A stretch of 64,000 nucleotides of DNA from Leucobacter zeae (GCF_016758175.1 NZ_QYAB01000001.1:887066-951065), one strand, 5' to 3'. Shown: positions 1 through 9,703, counted from the first letter of the stretch. Numbers and translations are program-made. The notes: generated by a model from the letters alone, not told the origin.

Positions 1-419
1 TCGTTGGACGACTGCGAGGCGTTGACGTGGTCGTTCGGGTGCACGGGGGCGCCGAGGTGCTTTGTCGCGAGGGTCGAGAGGACCTCGTTCATGTTCATGT
101 TCGACGAGGTGCCCGAGCCGGTCTGGTAGGTATCGACCGGGAACATGTCGTGGTGATCGCCCGCGATGATCTCGTCGGCGGCGGCCACGATCGCGTCGGC
201 GATCGCGGCGTCCAGGATCCCGAGATCCTTGTTCGCGATCGCCGCGGCGCGCTTGATGCGCGCGAGCGCGACGATCTGAGCCGGTTCGAGGCCCTTGCCC
301 GAGATCGGGAAGTTCTCGACGGCGCGCTGCGTCTGGGCGGCGTAGAGGGCGTTCTTCGGAACGCGGACCTCGCCCATGGTGTCGTGCTCGATGCGGTACT
401 CGGTGTCAGTCACTGTCAT
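1..419 (-). CDS. fumC: Fumarate hydratase class II, N-terminal part (runs off the window)
   Basis: Catalyses reversible hydration of fumarate to L-malate in the TCA cycle, in the cytosol as a homotetramer. Only the first 139 codons are present; the gene continues leftwards beyond base 1. Translation from the ATG at 419 gives the typical FumC opening ([20 protein letters not shown], residues 14-33) and the substrate-site loop [14 protein letters not shown] (about 100-113), followed by [13 protein letters not shown]. This distinguishes it from the other fumarase/aspartase branches, although aspartase shares part of the loop. AAGG lies just before the ATG. It follows carbonic anhydrase in the same direction after a 169-bp gap holding a hairpin repeat. 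Confidence 0.93.
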   Translation of the reverse strand, partial: MTVTDTEYRIEHDTMGEVRVPKNALYAAQTQRAVENFPISGKGLEPAQIVALARIKRAAAIANKDLGILDAAIADAIVAAADEIIAGDHHDMFPVDTYQTGSGTSSNMNMNEVLSTLATKHLGAPVHPNDHVNASQSSN

Positions 420-480
420 CCTTACTGCTACTCGGCGCCCCGCCCGGTGTTGCGGGATCTGGGGCTGGTGGGGGATCGGG

Positions 481-513
481 ATCCTGCGACTCGCTTCGCT
501 CGCGCAGGATGAC
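481..513 (+). repeat. Dispersed hairpin repeat, copy 1
   Basis: The arms ATCCTGCG (481-488) and CGCAGGAT (503-510) pair around a 14-nt loop (ACTCGCTTCGCTCG), and GAC follows. The same unit, in either orientation, recurs near 34.7, 36.4, 39.5-39.6 and 58.9 kb. Here it lies in the gap between carbonic anhydrase and fumC. It has no T-tract, so a terminator role is not obvious. Confidence 0.85.
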
Positions 514-588
514 GGTCGGGTGGCTCGGGCCTCGCAGCGCCTCGTCGGGAAGCGCCCCGGGGTCTGTTCTGGTCGGTCGGAGTCGGGT

Positions 589-1263
589 TCAGGCCGGGTC
601 GGTCAGCTCGATGTCGAGGTGCCCGACGGCGATGTAGGGCACCGCGCGGCCCTCGGTCAGCCGGTACTGGCAGCCGACGATGCCGAGTTCGCCGCGGTCC
701 ACGGCCGCGCTGATCGCGGGGGAGTTGCGGATCAGCTCGTTGACCGTCGAGGCGAGGTGGATCCGGCCGACGAGGTTCGGATCGAGCTGTCCCGGCTCGA
801 CGTAGGGGGAATCCCGCTGCTCGCGGTGCCAGAGCTGCTGGACCGACGGGCGGATCGGCGCGAGCGTGTTGCCGACGGCCTCCGTGACCGTCGCGGGCTC
901 GCGGCCCGACTGATCGATCGCGGCGGCGACGGCGCCGCAGGAGTCGTGGGCCAGCACGACGATCAGGGCCGAACCGAGCGCCGTGACCGCGTACTCCATC
1001 GAGGCCGTGATGGACTCGGCGACGACGTGCCCCATGTTGCGGGCGATGAAGAGGTCGCCGAGGCCGCAGTCGAAGATGATCTCGGCGGCGAGCCGCGAGT
1101 CGGCGCAGCCGAAGAGGGCGACGTCGGGCGTCTGCGAGTTGACCAGCTCGGAGCGGCGCTCGACGTCCTGGTTCGGATGCCGCGACGCGCCGTTCACGAA
1201 GCGTTCGTTGCCGGCGATGAAGGTCTCCCAGGCCTGCTGGGGAGAGACGCGGGGTGCGGTCAT
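589..1263 (-). CDS. Beta-class carbonic anhydrase
   Basis: Interconverts CO2 and bicarbonate in the cytosol. The 224-residue chain is the normal length for the beta class. Zinc ligands are visible as C53 in [10 protein letters not shown] and H106/C109 in AHDSCGA, and the catalytic dyad residues D55/R57 lie in the CADSR motif. The ATG at 1263 directly abuts the TAG of the upstream DUF4245 gene (1264-1266), so the two are almost certainly one transcript (xseB, DUF4245, carbonic anhydrase). Bicarbonate supply for carboxylations is the expected role; nothing specific to this strain can be read. Confidence 0.93.
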   Translation of the reverse strand: MTAPRVSPQQAWETFIAGNERFVNGASRHPNQDVERRSELVNSQTPDVALFGCADSRLAAEIIFDCGLGDLFIARNMGHVVAESITASMEYAVTALGSALIVVLAHDSCGAVAAAIDQSGREPATVTEAVGNTLAPIRPSVQQLWHREQRDSPYVEPGQLDPNLVGRIHLASTVNELIRNSPAISAAVDRGELGIVGCQYRLTEGRAVPYIAVGHLDIELTDPA

Positions 1264-1995
1264 CTAGGACTCCTTCGAGGGTTCGGGTGAGGACTCGGCG
1301 GGCTCCTCCGCGGTCGGGAGGGGCTGCGCCGTTTCGAGGGACTTCGCGACGGACGCCGCGAGCACGCGCAGGTTCGCCGGGGTATCGGTGCCGTAGACGA
1401 GGATCGTGTCTCCCTGCCACTCGCCCTGCAGGGCGAACAGCACGTTCGACTGCTCGCGATCCCGGTCGCCGTGCTCGTAGACGATCCAGTGGATCCCCTC
1501 GATCTGCTCGTCGCCGGTGGGCACCTGCCCCTCGAGCTGCTGCGCGATCCAGGTCTCGTCCACCGGAGCGCCGTCGGCAGTGAACGCCTGGACGACGGCG
1601 GCGTAGGCCTCGGTCCCGGTCGCGGCGTCGACGGTCGTGTAGTTCACGTGCCACGACGAGACGCCGCCGCTGCCGCGGAGTTCCGCCTGCTTCGCCTTCC
1701 ATTCCGCGGGGACCTGCGGCGCGGCGAGCGGTCGGGCCGCGCTCGGGGCCGCGCTCTCGGCGAGCTCGGCGACGTCGACCGAACGGTCCTTGAAGACGTC
1801 CTCGCCCGGCTGGGTCAGCAGGAAGATCACGAGGACCATGCCCATGCTCACGAGCAGTGAGAAGACCAGGTTGTTGACGGTCTTGCGCTGCTTGTAGAGG
1901 CGGCTGTTCTCTGCCTTGCGGAAGGCGGTCTCCCGGGGCGTCTCGGGGCGGCCGAGCTCGGCGACGATCGCCGGCGGCTTCTGCTGCTTCGCCAT
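1264..1995 (-). CDS. DUF4245 family membrane-anchored protein
   Basis: 243 residues. The N-terminus is basic and cytoplasmic (residues 1-41), followed by one membrane helix (about 42-62, NLVFSLLVSMGMVLVIFLL) and an extracytoplasmic domain. The overall layout, the GVSSWHVNY stretch and the C-terminal ILVYGTDTPANLRVLAASV segment match the DUF4245 family of Actinobacteria, whose function is unknown. Members commonly sit between xseB and fumarase genes, and this one does. It starts 3 nt after the xseB stop and abuts carbonic anhydrase, so it is mid-operon. Confidence 0.85.
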   Translation of the reverse strand: MAKQQKPPAIVAELGRPETPRETAFRKAENSRLYKQRKTVNNLVFSLLVSMGMVLVIFLLTQPGEDVFKDRSVDVAELAESAAPSAARPLAAPQVPAEWKAKQAELRGSGGVSSWHVNYTTVDAATGTEAYAAVVQAFTADGAPVDETWIAQQLEGQVPTGDEQIEGIHWIVYEHGDRDREQSNVLFALQGEWQGDTILVYGTDTPANLRVLAASVAKSLETAQPLPTAEEPAESSPEPSKES

Positions 1996-1998
1996 GGC

Positions 1999-2241
1999 CT
2001 ACGCGTCGTCCCCGTTCTTCGCGGCGGCGGCCGCGTCCGTGCGCGCGGCCTCGAGTCGCTGTTTCGCGCCGATCAGCCACTCCTCGCAGCGCGCGGCGAG
2101 CGCCTCGCCCCGCTCCCAGAGCCGCAGCGACTCCTCGAGGGTGATGCCGCCCTGTTCGAGCTTGCCGACCACCTGCACGAGCTCGTCGCGCGCCTCCTCG
2201 TAGCTGAGGGCGGCGGGATCCGGGGTCTCGGGCGCAGACAT
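1999..2241 (-). CDS. xseB: Exodeoxyribonuclease VII small subunit
   Basis: 80-residue partner of XseA in exonuclease VII, which degrades single-stranded DNA from both ends in repair. The core [20 protein letters not shown] followed by [16 protein letters not shown] (about residues 12-47) is the standard XseB helical hairpin. A -10-like TAGACT (minus strand, 2254-2249) lies 7 nt before the ATG, suggesting a leaderless start for the xseB-DUF4245-carbonic anhydrase transcript. Oddly, xseA is not adjacent: a plus-strand gene and a repeat array separate the two subunits by about 1.9 kb. Confidence 0.93.
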   Translation of the reverse strand: MSAPETPDPAALSYEEARDELVQVVGKLEQGGITLEESLRLWERGEALAARCEEWLIGAKQRLEAARTDAAAAAKNGDDA

Positions 2242-2248
2242 GGCTCCC

Positions 2249-2254
2249 AGTCTA
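2249..2254 (-). promoter_or_regulatory. -10 hexamer of xseB (TAGACT)
   Basis: TAGACT read on the minus strand, 7 nt before the xseB ATG. The spacing would place transcription initiation at or near the start codon. Confidence 0.5.
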
Positions 2255-2404
2255 CCGCCGCTCGCATGCGCGTCGGTCGGGCGTCGCGCGGCCGGCGTGC
2301 GCGCACGTATGCGCCGCAGGCGCGTGCGCCCGGACGCGCGGCATAGGAAAATGCGGGCGGCGGCCTCGGAGCGCCACAGTGCCGAGCGTCGTTAGAGTGG
2401 CCGT

Positions 2405-3550
2405 ATGCTGCGACTCGTCTTCTTCTTGAGCGTCGGAATCGTCCTGGGCAGCATCGTGGCGCAGGTCGTCGGGCCGCCCGGCGCCGGCGTGTGGGGGATG
2501 CCGGTCGGCATCACGCTCGCGGCGCTGTCCGGCACGTTCATCATGATCGCGAAGTCGATGCGCGGCGTGCAGCTGCCGTCGTCGCGGCAGGTCGCCGCGG
2601 CCCGCGACGCCGGCCGGCTCGCGGTCTGCAGGATCGACGTGCTGCGGCAGACCGGCACGCGGATCAACGACCAGCCGCTCTGCGAGCTCGAGCTCACGGT
2701 GCAGCCTCGGGCCGGCGAGGCCTTCCGCACCATGACCCGGATCGTGGTTCCGGTCACCGCCGTGCCCGGAGTCCAGCCGGGTGCGCGCCGCGTCGTCGCA
2801 CGGCTCACCGCGGACGGTCCCGAGGTCGCGCTGCTCGACGACGACGCATCGGCTTGGAGCGACGTCGAGATCCCGCCCGTCGCCGCGGCCGGTCAGCTGA
2901 AGACCCCCGAGCCGGGCGTGATCCGGGCCGACGGCACCCGCCGCGGGCCGATCGTTGGCGTGGGCGCCCGGGGACGCGTGCTGCGCTACATCGTCTTCGC
3001 GGTCGTGCTCGTCGCTGGCGCCGGGGTCGTCGTGATGCCCTACCGCGCCGGGCTGATGCAGACTGTCGCGGCGCTGCAGGACGGCCGGCTGCACGCGGAC
3101 CTGCGCCAGCCGGGGCCGCTCGCGGAGGCGGTCTCGGCGCTCGAGCGCGAGATCGGCCACGGCACGGTGTCGAACGTCGTGGTCTTCGACGACATGATCA
3201 CGGTCGAGGCCCCGCTCGTCCCGGGCGAGCGGGCGAGCGATGACTGGATCTACCGCGGCGGCGTCGTCGAGCACCGGGGTCCGTCGACGATCCAGCCAGA
3301 CGACGTCGGCGAGCAGTTCGAGCTCTCGGACGTCGACTGGTCGGCGCTCATGCCCGCGGTGCGCGAGGCGAGCGGACTCACGGATGTCGCGAGCAACGAC
3401 GAGACGGCGTTCTCGATCAGCCGGGGGTTCGATGGGCCGGAGGGGCCGACAGGAGTCGAGGTGCGCTTCTCGTTCGACGACCCGTACCACTCGGCGTGGT
3501 TCCGGATGCACGCCGACGGCAGCGGCCTGGAACTCACGAGCGAGGACTGA
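2405..3550 (+). CDS. Hypothetical membrane protein between xseA and xseB
   Basis: 381 residues, not assigned to a known family. Two membrane helices lie at the N-terminus (about 3-22 and 27-47) and a third near 192-214. Between them is a cytoplasmic domain of about 140 residues, and after the third comes an extracytoplasmic domain of about 165 residues rich in D/E (RASDDWIYRGGVVEHRGPS). The middle section (CRIDVLRQTGTRINDQPLCE through FRTMTRIVVPVTAVPGVQPG) resembles the short beta-rich domain often found in actinobacterial membrane proteins that handle averaged V(M/V)P-type motifs, but no function follows. TAGAGT at 2393-2398 ends 6 nt before the ATG. It runs against the flanking xse genes. 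Confidence 0.75.
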   Translation: MLRLVFFLSVGIVLGSIVAQVVGPPGAGVWGMPVGITLAALSGTFIMIAKSMRGVQLPSSRQVAAARDAGRLAVCRIDVLRQTGTRINDQPLCELELTVQPRAGEAFRTMTRIVVPVTAVPGVQPGARRVVARLTADGPEVALLDDDASAWSDVEIPPVAAAGQLKTPEPGVIRADGTRRGPIVGVGARGRVLRYIVFAVVLVAGAGVVVMPYRAGLMQTVAALQDGRLHADLRQPGPLAEAVSALEREIGHGTVSNVVVFDDMITVEAPLVPGERASDDWIYRGGVVEHRGPSTIQPDDVGEQFELSDVDWSALMPAVREASGLTDVASNDETAFSISRGFDGPEGPTGVEVRFSFDDPYHSAWFRMHADGSGLELTSED

Positions 3551-3783
3551 GCAGCGGTCGGGGCACCGCACCTTCCGGCGGTGCCAGCGGGTGCAGGGAT
3601 CCGCGGGCGGGTGCGTGAGTGCGCGAGCTCCGCGGGTTTCGGGGTGTGCGGGTCTTCGGGGTGCGCGATGCTCGGGGTGTGCGGACTCTCGGTGTTCGCA
3701 GATGCGCGGGGTGCGCGGGTGCTCGGAGGTTCGCAGATGCTCGGGGGTTCGTCGGTTCGTGGGATCCCGGATCGCCCACCTCC
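3551..3783. other. Non-coding G-rich stretch
   Basis: No convincing gene. The plus strand is rich in loosely repeated GGTGTGCGG, GGTGCGCGG and GGTTCGCAGATGC blocks, so the overlapping open frames here are products of composition. It leads directly into the 28-bp tandem array. Confidence 0.6.
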
Positions 3784-3891
3784 CGCGACTGGAGTGCGCC
3801 GGCCCACCGCCCGCAACCGGAGTTCGCCGGCTCGCCTCCCGCAACCGGAGTTCGCCGGCTCGCCTCCCGCAACCGCAGTTCGCCGACCCAC
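3784..3891 (+). repeat. 28-bp tandem array, four units
   Basis: Units begin at 3784, 3812, 3840 and 3868, exactly 28 bp apart. Units 2 and 3 are identical (starting CGCAACCGGAGTTCGCC and ending GGCTCGCCTCC). Unit 1 is diverged and unit 4 runs into the left arm of the palindrome. No spacers separate the units, so this is not a CRISPR array. Confidence 0.9.
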
Positions 3892-3946
3892 TACGTATCC
3901 GTCGAGATGGCATCGGCGCCGATGCCATCTCGACGGGCCGGTAGTG
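3889..3946. repeat. Nested palindrome, copy A
   Basis: Perfect inner arms of 18 bp (CCGTCGAGATGGCATCGG at 3899-3916 and its complement at 3919-3936) flank a 2-nt centre. Outer arms CACTAC (3889-3894) and GTAGTG (3941-3946) are set 4 nt out on each side. A second copy with the same architecture lies at 60995-61052. The stem has no T-tract. Confidence 0.92.
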
Positions 3947-4070
3947 GCTCGTCGGGTCGAGAGGTCGGGTCGGTAGTGGGTCGTCGGCAAAGGACGGGCC
4001 GGTAGTGGGTCGGCGGGGTCGGGTGGCGGGCCGGTAGTGGGTCGTCGGGTCCAAGGGACGGGCCAGTGGG
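3941..4070 (+). repeat. ~30-bp array of GTAGTGG units
   Basis: GTAGTGG recurs at 3941, 3973, 4002 and 4034, with a decayed copy near 4064, each inside a GGGCCGGTAGTGGGTCGTCGG-like context (20 bases or fewer conserved). The spacing is 29-32 bp. The first unit is also the right outer arm of palindrome copy A, so array and palindrome appear to be one element. It ends about 100 bp before the xseA stop codon. Confidence 0.85.
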
Positions 4071-4173
4071 GCCGCAGACCGGAGGCCTGAGATATGGGGT
4101 CTGAGATCGGTGGCTGGGGCCGGGTTTGGCGCAGGGTGGCGGGCCGGCGTCGGTGCTGCGATCCGTCTCCGGT

Positions 4174-5415
4174 CTACGCGGCGGGGCCGCCCGAGGTCGC
4201 CGAGATGCGCCCGCCGGCGAGGGCGATGCTGATCCCCGCCCCGGCGGGGGCGTCGGAGGGATCGCGCAGCACCGCGCCAGCCGATCCGCCGCCGTCGACC
4301 AGTTGCGCGATCGCGTACCCGCGCTCGAGCGTCGCCTGGGGCGAGAGCGCCGACAGGCGGGCACGCACCTCCGCGAGGGACCGGGCCCGATCCTCGACCG
4401 CCCGGTCCGCCAGCTCCGCGCCGCGCGCCGCCCAGCGCACGAGCTCGTCGGCGCGCTCGTCGACGATACGCATCGGCTGTGCGAGCACAGGGCGTCCGCG
4501 CAGCTGCGCGATGCGGTCGGATTCGTGCGCGAGCAGGTGGCCGAGCCTGCCGCTCAGGCGGGCGCGGGCCTGATCCAGCCCCGCGAGCTCCTCGCCGACG
4601 TCGGGCACGACCCGCTTCGCGGCGTCGGTCGGGGTCGAGGCGCGCAGATCCGCCACCTCGTCGAGCAGCGGGCGATCCGCCTCGTGCCCGATCGCGCTCA
4701 CGAGCGGCGTCGTCGCCGCGGCCGCGGCGCGCACCACGCGCTCGTCGCTGAAGGGCAGCAGGTTCTGGAAGTCGCCGCCGCCGCGGGCGACGATGATCAC
4801 GTCGACATCGGGGTTCCGATCCAGAGCCTCGATCCCCGCGACGACCTCGGCCGCCGCCCGGTCGCCCTGCACGGCGGCGTAGTGGATCTCGAAGCGCACG
4901 CCCGGCCAGCGCAGCGTCGCGTTGCGCACGACGTCCTTCTCGGCGTCGGAGTCACGGCCGGTCACGAGTCCGATGCGGTGCGGCAGGAACGGCAGCCGGC
5001 GCTTGCGCTCGACCGCGAAGAGCCCCTCGGACTGCAGCTGGCGGCGCAGTCGTTCGAGCCGCTCGAGCAGTTCTCCGATGCCCACGTGCGAGAGCTCGAA
5101 GACCTGCACGGTCAGCGATCCGCCCTTGACCCAGAAGTTCGGCTTGACGAGGGCCACGACGCGGTCGCCCTGCGCGAACTCGCTCGTCAGCCTGCCCGCG
5201 ACCGAGCGCCAGACGGTGAAGCTGACGGTGGCGTCCTGCGCCAGATCGCGGAGCTTGCCGTAGACGTGGCCGCCGCGCACCTGCCACTGCGTGATCTCGC
5301 CCTCGATCCAGACCTGTCCGAGCCGGTCGATCCACGCGGCGATCTTCTCGCTCATCAGGGCGACGGGCCACGGGGCCTCGCGGGTCGCCGGGGATCCGGA
5401 TCCTGCCTCTGCCAT
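4174..5415 (-). CDS. xseA: Exodeoxyribonuclease VII large subunit
   Basis: Catalytic and ssDNA-binding subunit of exonuclease VII. From the ATG at 5415 the protein has 413 residues, the usual length. The N-terminal OB fold is seen in [40 protein letters not shown] and LRD. The catalytic domain follows ([59 protein letters not shown]). The coiled coil and the C-terminal [13 protein letters not shown] motif complete it. The open frame continues far upstream but without XseA similarity. TAGGGT (minus strand, 5428-5423) lies 7 nt before this ATG and supports the start. Its partner xseB lies beyond a repeat-bearing insertion. Confidence 0.93.
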   Translation of the reverse strand: MAEAGSGSPATREAPWPVALMSEKIAAWIDRLGQVWIEGEITQWQVRGGHVYGKLRDLAQDATVSFTVWRSVAGRLTSEFAQGDRVVALVKPNFWVKGGSLTVQVFELSHVGIGELLERLERLRRQLQSEGLFAVERKRRLPFLPHRIGLVTGRDSDAEKDVVRNATLRWPGVRFEIHYAAVQGDRAAAEVVAGIEALDRNPDVDVIIVARGGGDFQNLLPFSDERVVRAAAAATTPLVSAIGHEADRPLLDEVADLRASTPTDAAKRVVPDVGEELAGLDQARARLSGRLGHLLAHESDRIAQLRGRPVLAQPMRIVDERADELVRWAARGAELADRAVEDRARSLAEVRARLSALSPQATLERGYAIAQLVDGGGSAGAVLRDPSDAPAGAGISIALAGGRISATSGGPAA

Positions 5416-5573
5416 GCGCACCACCCTACCCGCGGGGTCGCCGTGTGCGGGTCGCCTTCCGCGGGTCCGGGGCAGGGCGCCCCGCGGATCCGTAGCGGGC
5501 TCGCTGCCCAGCCTCGACGGTCCGCCGCCTCGTCGCGCGGCCGTACCTCCGCCTCGCCCATTCCCTGTCACAC

Positions 5574-5645
5574 CGTAGGGGATCTGCCGGTCATGTGCCT
5601 TTCGGCGTCCGATGGCGGCATACGGATCGCCGATCCCAGACGGAT
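5574..5645. repeat. Imperfect palindrome of ~70 bp, copy 1
   Basis: Starts CGTAGGGGATCTGCCGGTCA and ends with CATACGGATCGCCGATCCCA (5619-5638) then GACGG. The two ends are near reverse complements. Copy 2 at 5756-5826 shares both ends but differs in the centre. Confidence 0.8.
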
Positions 5646-5755
5646 TGAGCGCGGCCGCGTGCTCTGGACGCGGTCTGGCGCCCTCCGGCGCGCCCTGGCA
5701 CCCTCTGGTGCCCTCTGGCGCCCTCCCGCGGGTGACGGCCCGCTGCGCCGCGAAT

Positions 5756-5826
5756 CGTATGGGATCTGCCGGTCGTATGGTGCGAGGGGGCGCAGACGAC
5801 ATACGGATTGCCGATCCCAGACGAAT
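5756..5826. repeat. Imperfect palindrome of ~70 bp, copy 2
   Basis: Starts CGTATGGGATCTGCCGGTCG and ends with CATACGGATTGCCGATCCCA (5800-5819) then GACG. The complement of the right end (starting CGTCTGGGATCGGCAATCCG) aligns with the left end with a few mismatches. Same orientation as copy 1, about 182 bp downstream. Confidence 0.8.
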
Positions 5827-5949
5827 TGCCGCGGCCTTCGGCCCTCCGCCCCAGGACCCGGCCCTCCGCCCGCCGCCCCCCTGCCCGCGCCCGACCGTGC
5901 CGGGTCGCCGGTCCGGATCCGCGCAGGAACGAACGGTAGAATCGGGCGC

Positions 5950-7044
5950 ATGAGTGACACCGCCAGCCTGCCCGATCAGCGCACTATCGGGGCCCCCGTC
6001 GTGAGCCTCGCCATGCCGCGGCTGCGTCGCCAGGCGGGCCGACTGAAGGATCTGCCGGTCGACGGCGAGAAGCAGGTGCTGCTCGCCGCTCCGCGCGGCT
6101 ACTGCGCCGGCGTGGATCGCGCGGTCGTCGCGGTGGAGAAGGCGCTCGACCGGTTCGGCGCCCCCGTCTACGTGCGCAAGCAGATCGTGCACAACGTGCA
6201 TGTCGTGAACACGCTCGAGAAGATGGGCGCCATCTTCGTGGACGAGGTGGACGAGGTGCCCGAGGGGGCGAACGTGGTCTTCTCGGCGCACGGCGTTTCG
6301 CCCGCGGTCGTGCAGGGCGCCGCCGATCGCGGGTTGCACGCGATCGACGCCACGTGCCCGCTGGTCACGAAGGTGCACCGCGAGGCCGTGCGCTTCGCGA
6401 AGCAGGACCTCGAGATCCTGCTCATCGGCCACACCGGGCACGAGGAGGTCGAGGGGACGGCGGGGGAGGCTCCCGACCACATCACGATCGTGAACTCCCC
6501 TGAGGACGTCGACACCCTCGAGGTGAAGAACCCCGACAAGCTCGTCTGGCTCTCGCAGACCACGCTGTCGGTCGACGAGACCATGGAGACGGTGCGCCGG
6601 CTGCGCGAGAAGTTCCCGAACCTGCAGGATCCTCCGAGCGACGACATCTGCTACGCGACGCAGAACCGCCAGGTGGCCATCAAGCAGATCGCCCCGCAGG
6701 CCGATGTCGTGATCGTCGTCGGGTCCTCGAACTCGTCGAACTCCGTGCGCCTCAAGGAGGTCGCGCTCGAGTACGGGGCGAAGTCGGCCTACCGCGTCGA
6801 CTTCGCGAGCGAGGTACGGCAGGAGTGGCTGGACGGTGCACGCACGATCGGCGTCACGAGCGGCGCCTCGGTGCCCGAGGTGCTCGTGCAGGAGCTGCTC
6901 GACGACCTCGCCGATGCCGGCTACTCCGATGTGCGGGCGACCGTCACCGCGGAGGAGGACCTCGTCTTCTCGCTGCCCAAGGAGCTGCGCCAGGACGCCG
7001 AGGGCAAGCGCGACGCCCGCGCGCTGGGCGGCCGCGTCCGGTGA
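5950..7044 (+). CDS. ispH: 4-hydroxy-3-methylbut-2-enyl diphosphate reductase
   Basis: Last step of the MEP pathway: reduces HMBPP to IPP and DMAPP with a [4Fe-4S] cluster. 364 residues. Cluster cysteines are C52 (GYCAGVDRA), C136 ([10 protein letters not shown]) and C234 (DICYATQNR). Substrate-site motifs are AHGVSP (113-118), GHTGHEE (160-166) and SSNSSNS (259-265), and the GVTSGAS motif is near the C-terminus. The chain has about 40 residues before the conserved fold, a little longer than average. TAGAAT (5937-5942) ends 7 nt before the ATG, supporting this start over the much longer open frame upstream. Divergent from xseA, as is common in Actinobacteria. Confidence 0.96.
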   Translation: MSDTASLPDQRTIGAPVVSLAMPRLRRQAGRLKDLPVDGEKQVLLAAPRGYCAGVDRAVVAVEKALDRFGAPVYVRKQIVHNVHVVNTLEKMGAIFVDEVDEVPEGANVVFSAHGVSPAVVQGAADRGLHAIDATCPLVTKVHREAVRFAKQDLEILLIGHTGHEEVEGTAGEAPDHITIVNSPEDVDTLEVKNPDKLVWLSQTTLSVDETMETVRRLREKFPNLQDPPSDDICYATQNRQVAIKQIAPQADVVIVVGSSNSSNSVRLKEVALEYGAKSAYRVDFASEVRQEWLDGARTIGVTSGASVPEVLVQELLDDLADAGYSDVRATVTAEEDLVFSLPKELRQDAEGKRDARALGGRVR

Positions 7045-7136
7045 CGACGGATCGGTCCTGATCCCGCCTTCGCGTATCGCGAGCGTATGATCCGGCGCGT
7101 ACGCCCCGGCAACACGGGCGCTGGTGGACTGGGATC

Positions 7137-7784
7137 ATGTTCGCAACGCATCCCACCTGGAAGACCCCGCTCGTCATCGCCATCGCCGGAACCGCGCTCG
7201 CCGGAGGGCTCGTCCTCCTGGCATGCTCCGGTCTCTCCGCCGCGGCGTCGACCGACCCGAGCGGGCCGACCGGCGGCGTCGATGGGCTCGCGGGGGTCCT
7301 CGCCGGCGCGGCGGGGACCGACGCGCCCCTCGAGGCGCCGGGCCCGGGCGGCGACGGATCCATCGACGACGAGAACGGGATCGCGGTCGACGCCGACCAC
7401 GCGGCGATCGCCGGCCTCGCCCCCGAGCTCCGCGCGGCCGTGCAGGCGGCCGCGGCCCGGGCCGCGGAAGAGGGGATCGAGCTCAGGGTCACCTCGGGCT
7501 GGCGCTCAGCCGAACTCCAGGAGACGCTGCTGAGCGACGCGATCGGCCAGTACGGCAGCGAGTCCGAGGCGCGCCGGTGGGTCGACACCCCCGAGCGCTC
7601 CCAGCACGTCGTCGGCGACGCGGTCGATATCGGCGGACTGGAGGCCGCCCTGTGGGTCGGCCAGCACGGATCCGAGTTCGGGCTCTGCCAGACGTACGCG
7701 AACGAGAACTGGCACTTCGAGCTGGCCGCAGACGCCGACGGCGTGTGCCCGATGCCCTACGCCGATGCCACGGACCGGCCGTAG
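7137..7784 (+). CDS. VanY-family D-alanyl-D-alanine carboxypeptidase, secreted
   Basis: Predicted zinc metallopeptidase trimming D-Ala from peptidoglycan stems outside the membrane. 215 residues. A hydrophobic leader (11-29) ends in LLAC at C30, a possible but imperfect lipobox. A low-complexity G/A/D linker runs to about residue 90. The VanY core has TSGWRS (119-124), the zinc motif SQHVVGDAVD (155-164, with H157 and D164) and ENWHFE (190-195, with H193). All three metal ligands are present. The ATG is chosen as the first start before the leader; no clear ribosome-binding site is seen. Confidence 0.85.
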   Translation: MFATHPTWKTPLVIAIAGTALAGGLVLLACSGLSAAASTDPSGPTGGVDGLAGVLAGAAGTDAPLEAPGPGGDGSIDDENGIAVDADHAAIAGLAPELRAAVQAAAARAAEEGIELRVTSGWRSAELQETLLSDAIGQYGSESEARRWVDTPERSQHVVGDAVDIGGLEAALWVGQHGSEFGLCQTYANENWHFELAADADGVCPMPYADATDRP

Positions 7785-7820
7785 GCCCGCCCGTGGCATC
7801 GGAATGGGCGGAGGCGCGGA

Positions 7821-8674
7821 CTACTGCGGCGTCTGCGCGAACTCGAGCATCTTCTGCAGCGAGCCGTTGGGGTCGGACTGCAGCTGCTGCATGATCTCTG
7901 GCGCTCCGCTGAGCGCGACCGACTGCACGACGATGACCAGGAGCAGCGCGATCGCCCCGGCGGCGAGCGGGGCCCAGAACGCGAGTTTGCCCGCGCGCAT
8001 GCGACGGATCGAGAAGATCAGCGTGAGCGCGAAGAGCAGCAGCACCGCGAGGCCCGACACGACACCGAGCACGCCCACCCAATCGGGAAGCGTGAGGGAA
8101 TCGATCCCGAGCATCGTCGCGGTGAGCCGGAGCTGGCTGTCGATCGCGAACATCGAGCTCGCGAAGTTGAGCGCCCCGAACGCGCCGAACGCGAGCAGCG
8201 CGATGGTGATGATGCGGTCGGCGAGCCGCGGGCGGGGCTGCGCCTGCGGGGACTGCGGCTGGGCGACGGGCGCCTGCGCGGGCTGCGGAGCGGTCGCGCG
8301 ATAGGGCGCCGGGCCGTCGCCGGTGCCGGATCCGGGCTGCTGCTGGGCCGGTGCGCCGGTGCTCGGGGGAGCGGAAGGCGCGGCAGGGGCTGCGGGTGGG
8401 GCGGCCGGGCGTCCGGCACCTCCGACGCCGAGATTGTGCGGGACGCCGGGGATGCGCCCCGACCCCGAGGAGGGGGCGGAACCGGCGGACGTCGCCGACC
8501 CGCCGTTCCCCGCCCCTGGAGCCGAGGAGGTCGGTGCGGCGTCGGCGGGCTTCCACTCCCAGCCCTCGGGCGCGTACTCGCCGTAGGCGGGCCGGGCGGG
8601 CCGTGATGGGCGATCCTGCCCGTCGTCCGGCCGCCCCGACCCCTCGCCCGGCTGCTCGCTGCGCGGATCCGTCA

Positions 8675-8675
<1 letters not shown>
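7821..8675 (-). CDS. DUF6264-like proline-rich membrane protein
   Basis: 284 residues from the GTG at 8675. The first 135 residues are disordered and rich in P, A, G and S, with a short AYGEYAPEGWEWKP motif near the start that is typical of Microbacteriaceae DUF6264 proteins. Three membrane helices follow (about 146-165, 188-208 and 221-243), and the C-terminus has a short amphipathic tail (GSLQKMLEFAQTPQ). Function unknown. The GTG overlaps the stop codon of the aldolase gene (TAGTG), so it is translationally coupled and co-transcribed with fba. The DUF assignment is from the motif pattern, not from a search. Confidence 0.7.

Positions 8676-9703
<1,028 letters not shown>

Larger units (their letters stand above)
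5416..5949. other. Intergenic region between divergent xseA and ispH
   Basis: 534 bp with no supportable gene. It holds the two imperfect palindromes described separately, and between them a run of GCCCTCTGGTGCCCTCTGGC-type direct repeats (about 5690-5725). It carries the promoter-like hexamers for xseA (5423-5428) and ispH (TAGAAT, 5937-5942). Confidence 0.7.

Noticed and set aside
3784..3891. Possible CRISPR array
   Set aside because: Four 28-bp units are directly contiguous, with no spacers between them and no cas genes nearby.
3551..4173. Several open frames of 110-160 residues in the repeat region
   Set aside because: All arise from the tandem and palindromic repeats; their translations are repetitive Arg/Pro/Ser strings and overlap one another on both strands.
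4126..5949. Long plus-strand open frame running into ispH (972 residues in all)
   Set aside because: Only the part from 5950 is IspH. The upstream part is the antisense of xseA plus the repeat-bearing gap, and a -10 box sits right before 5950.
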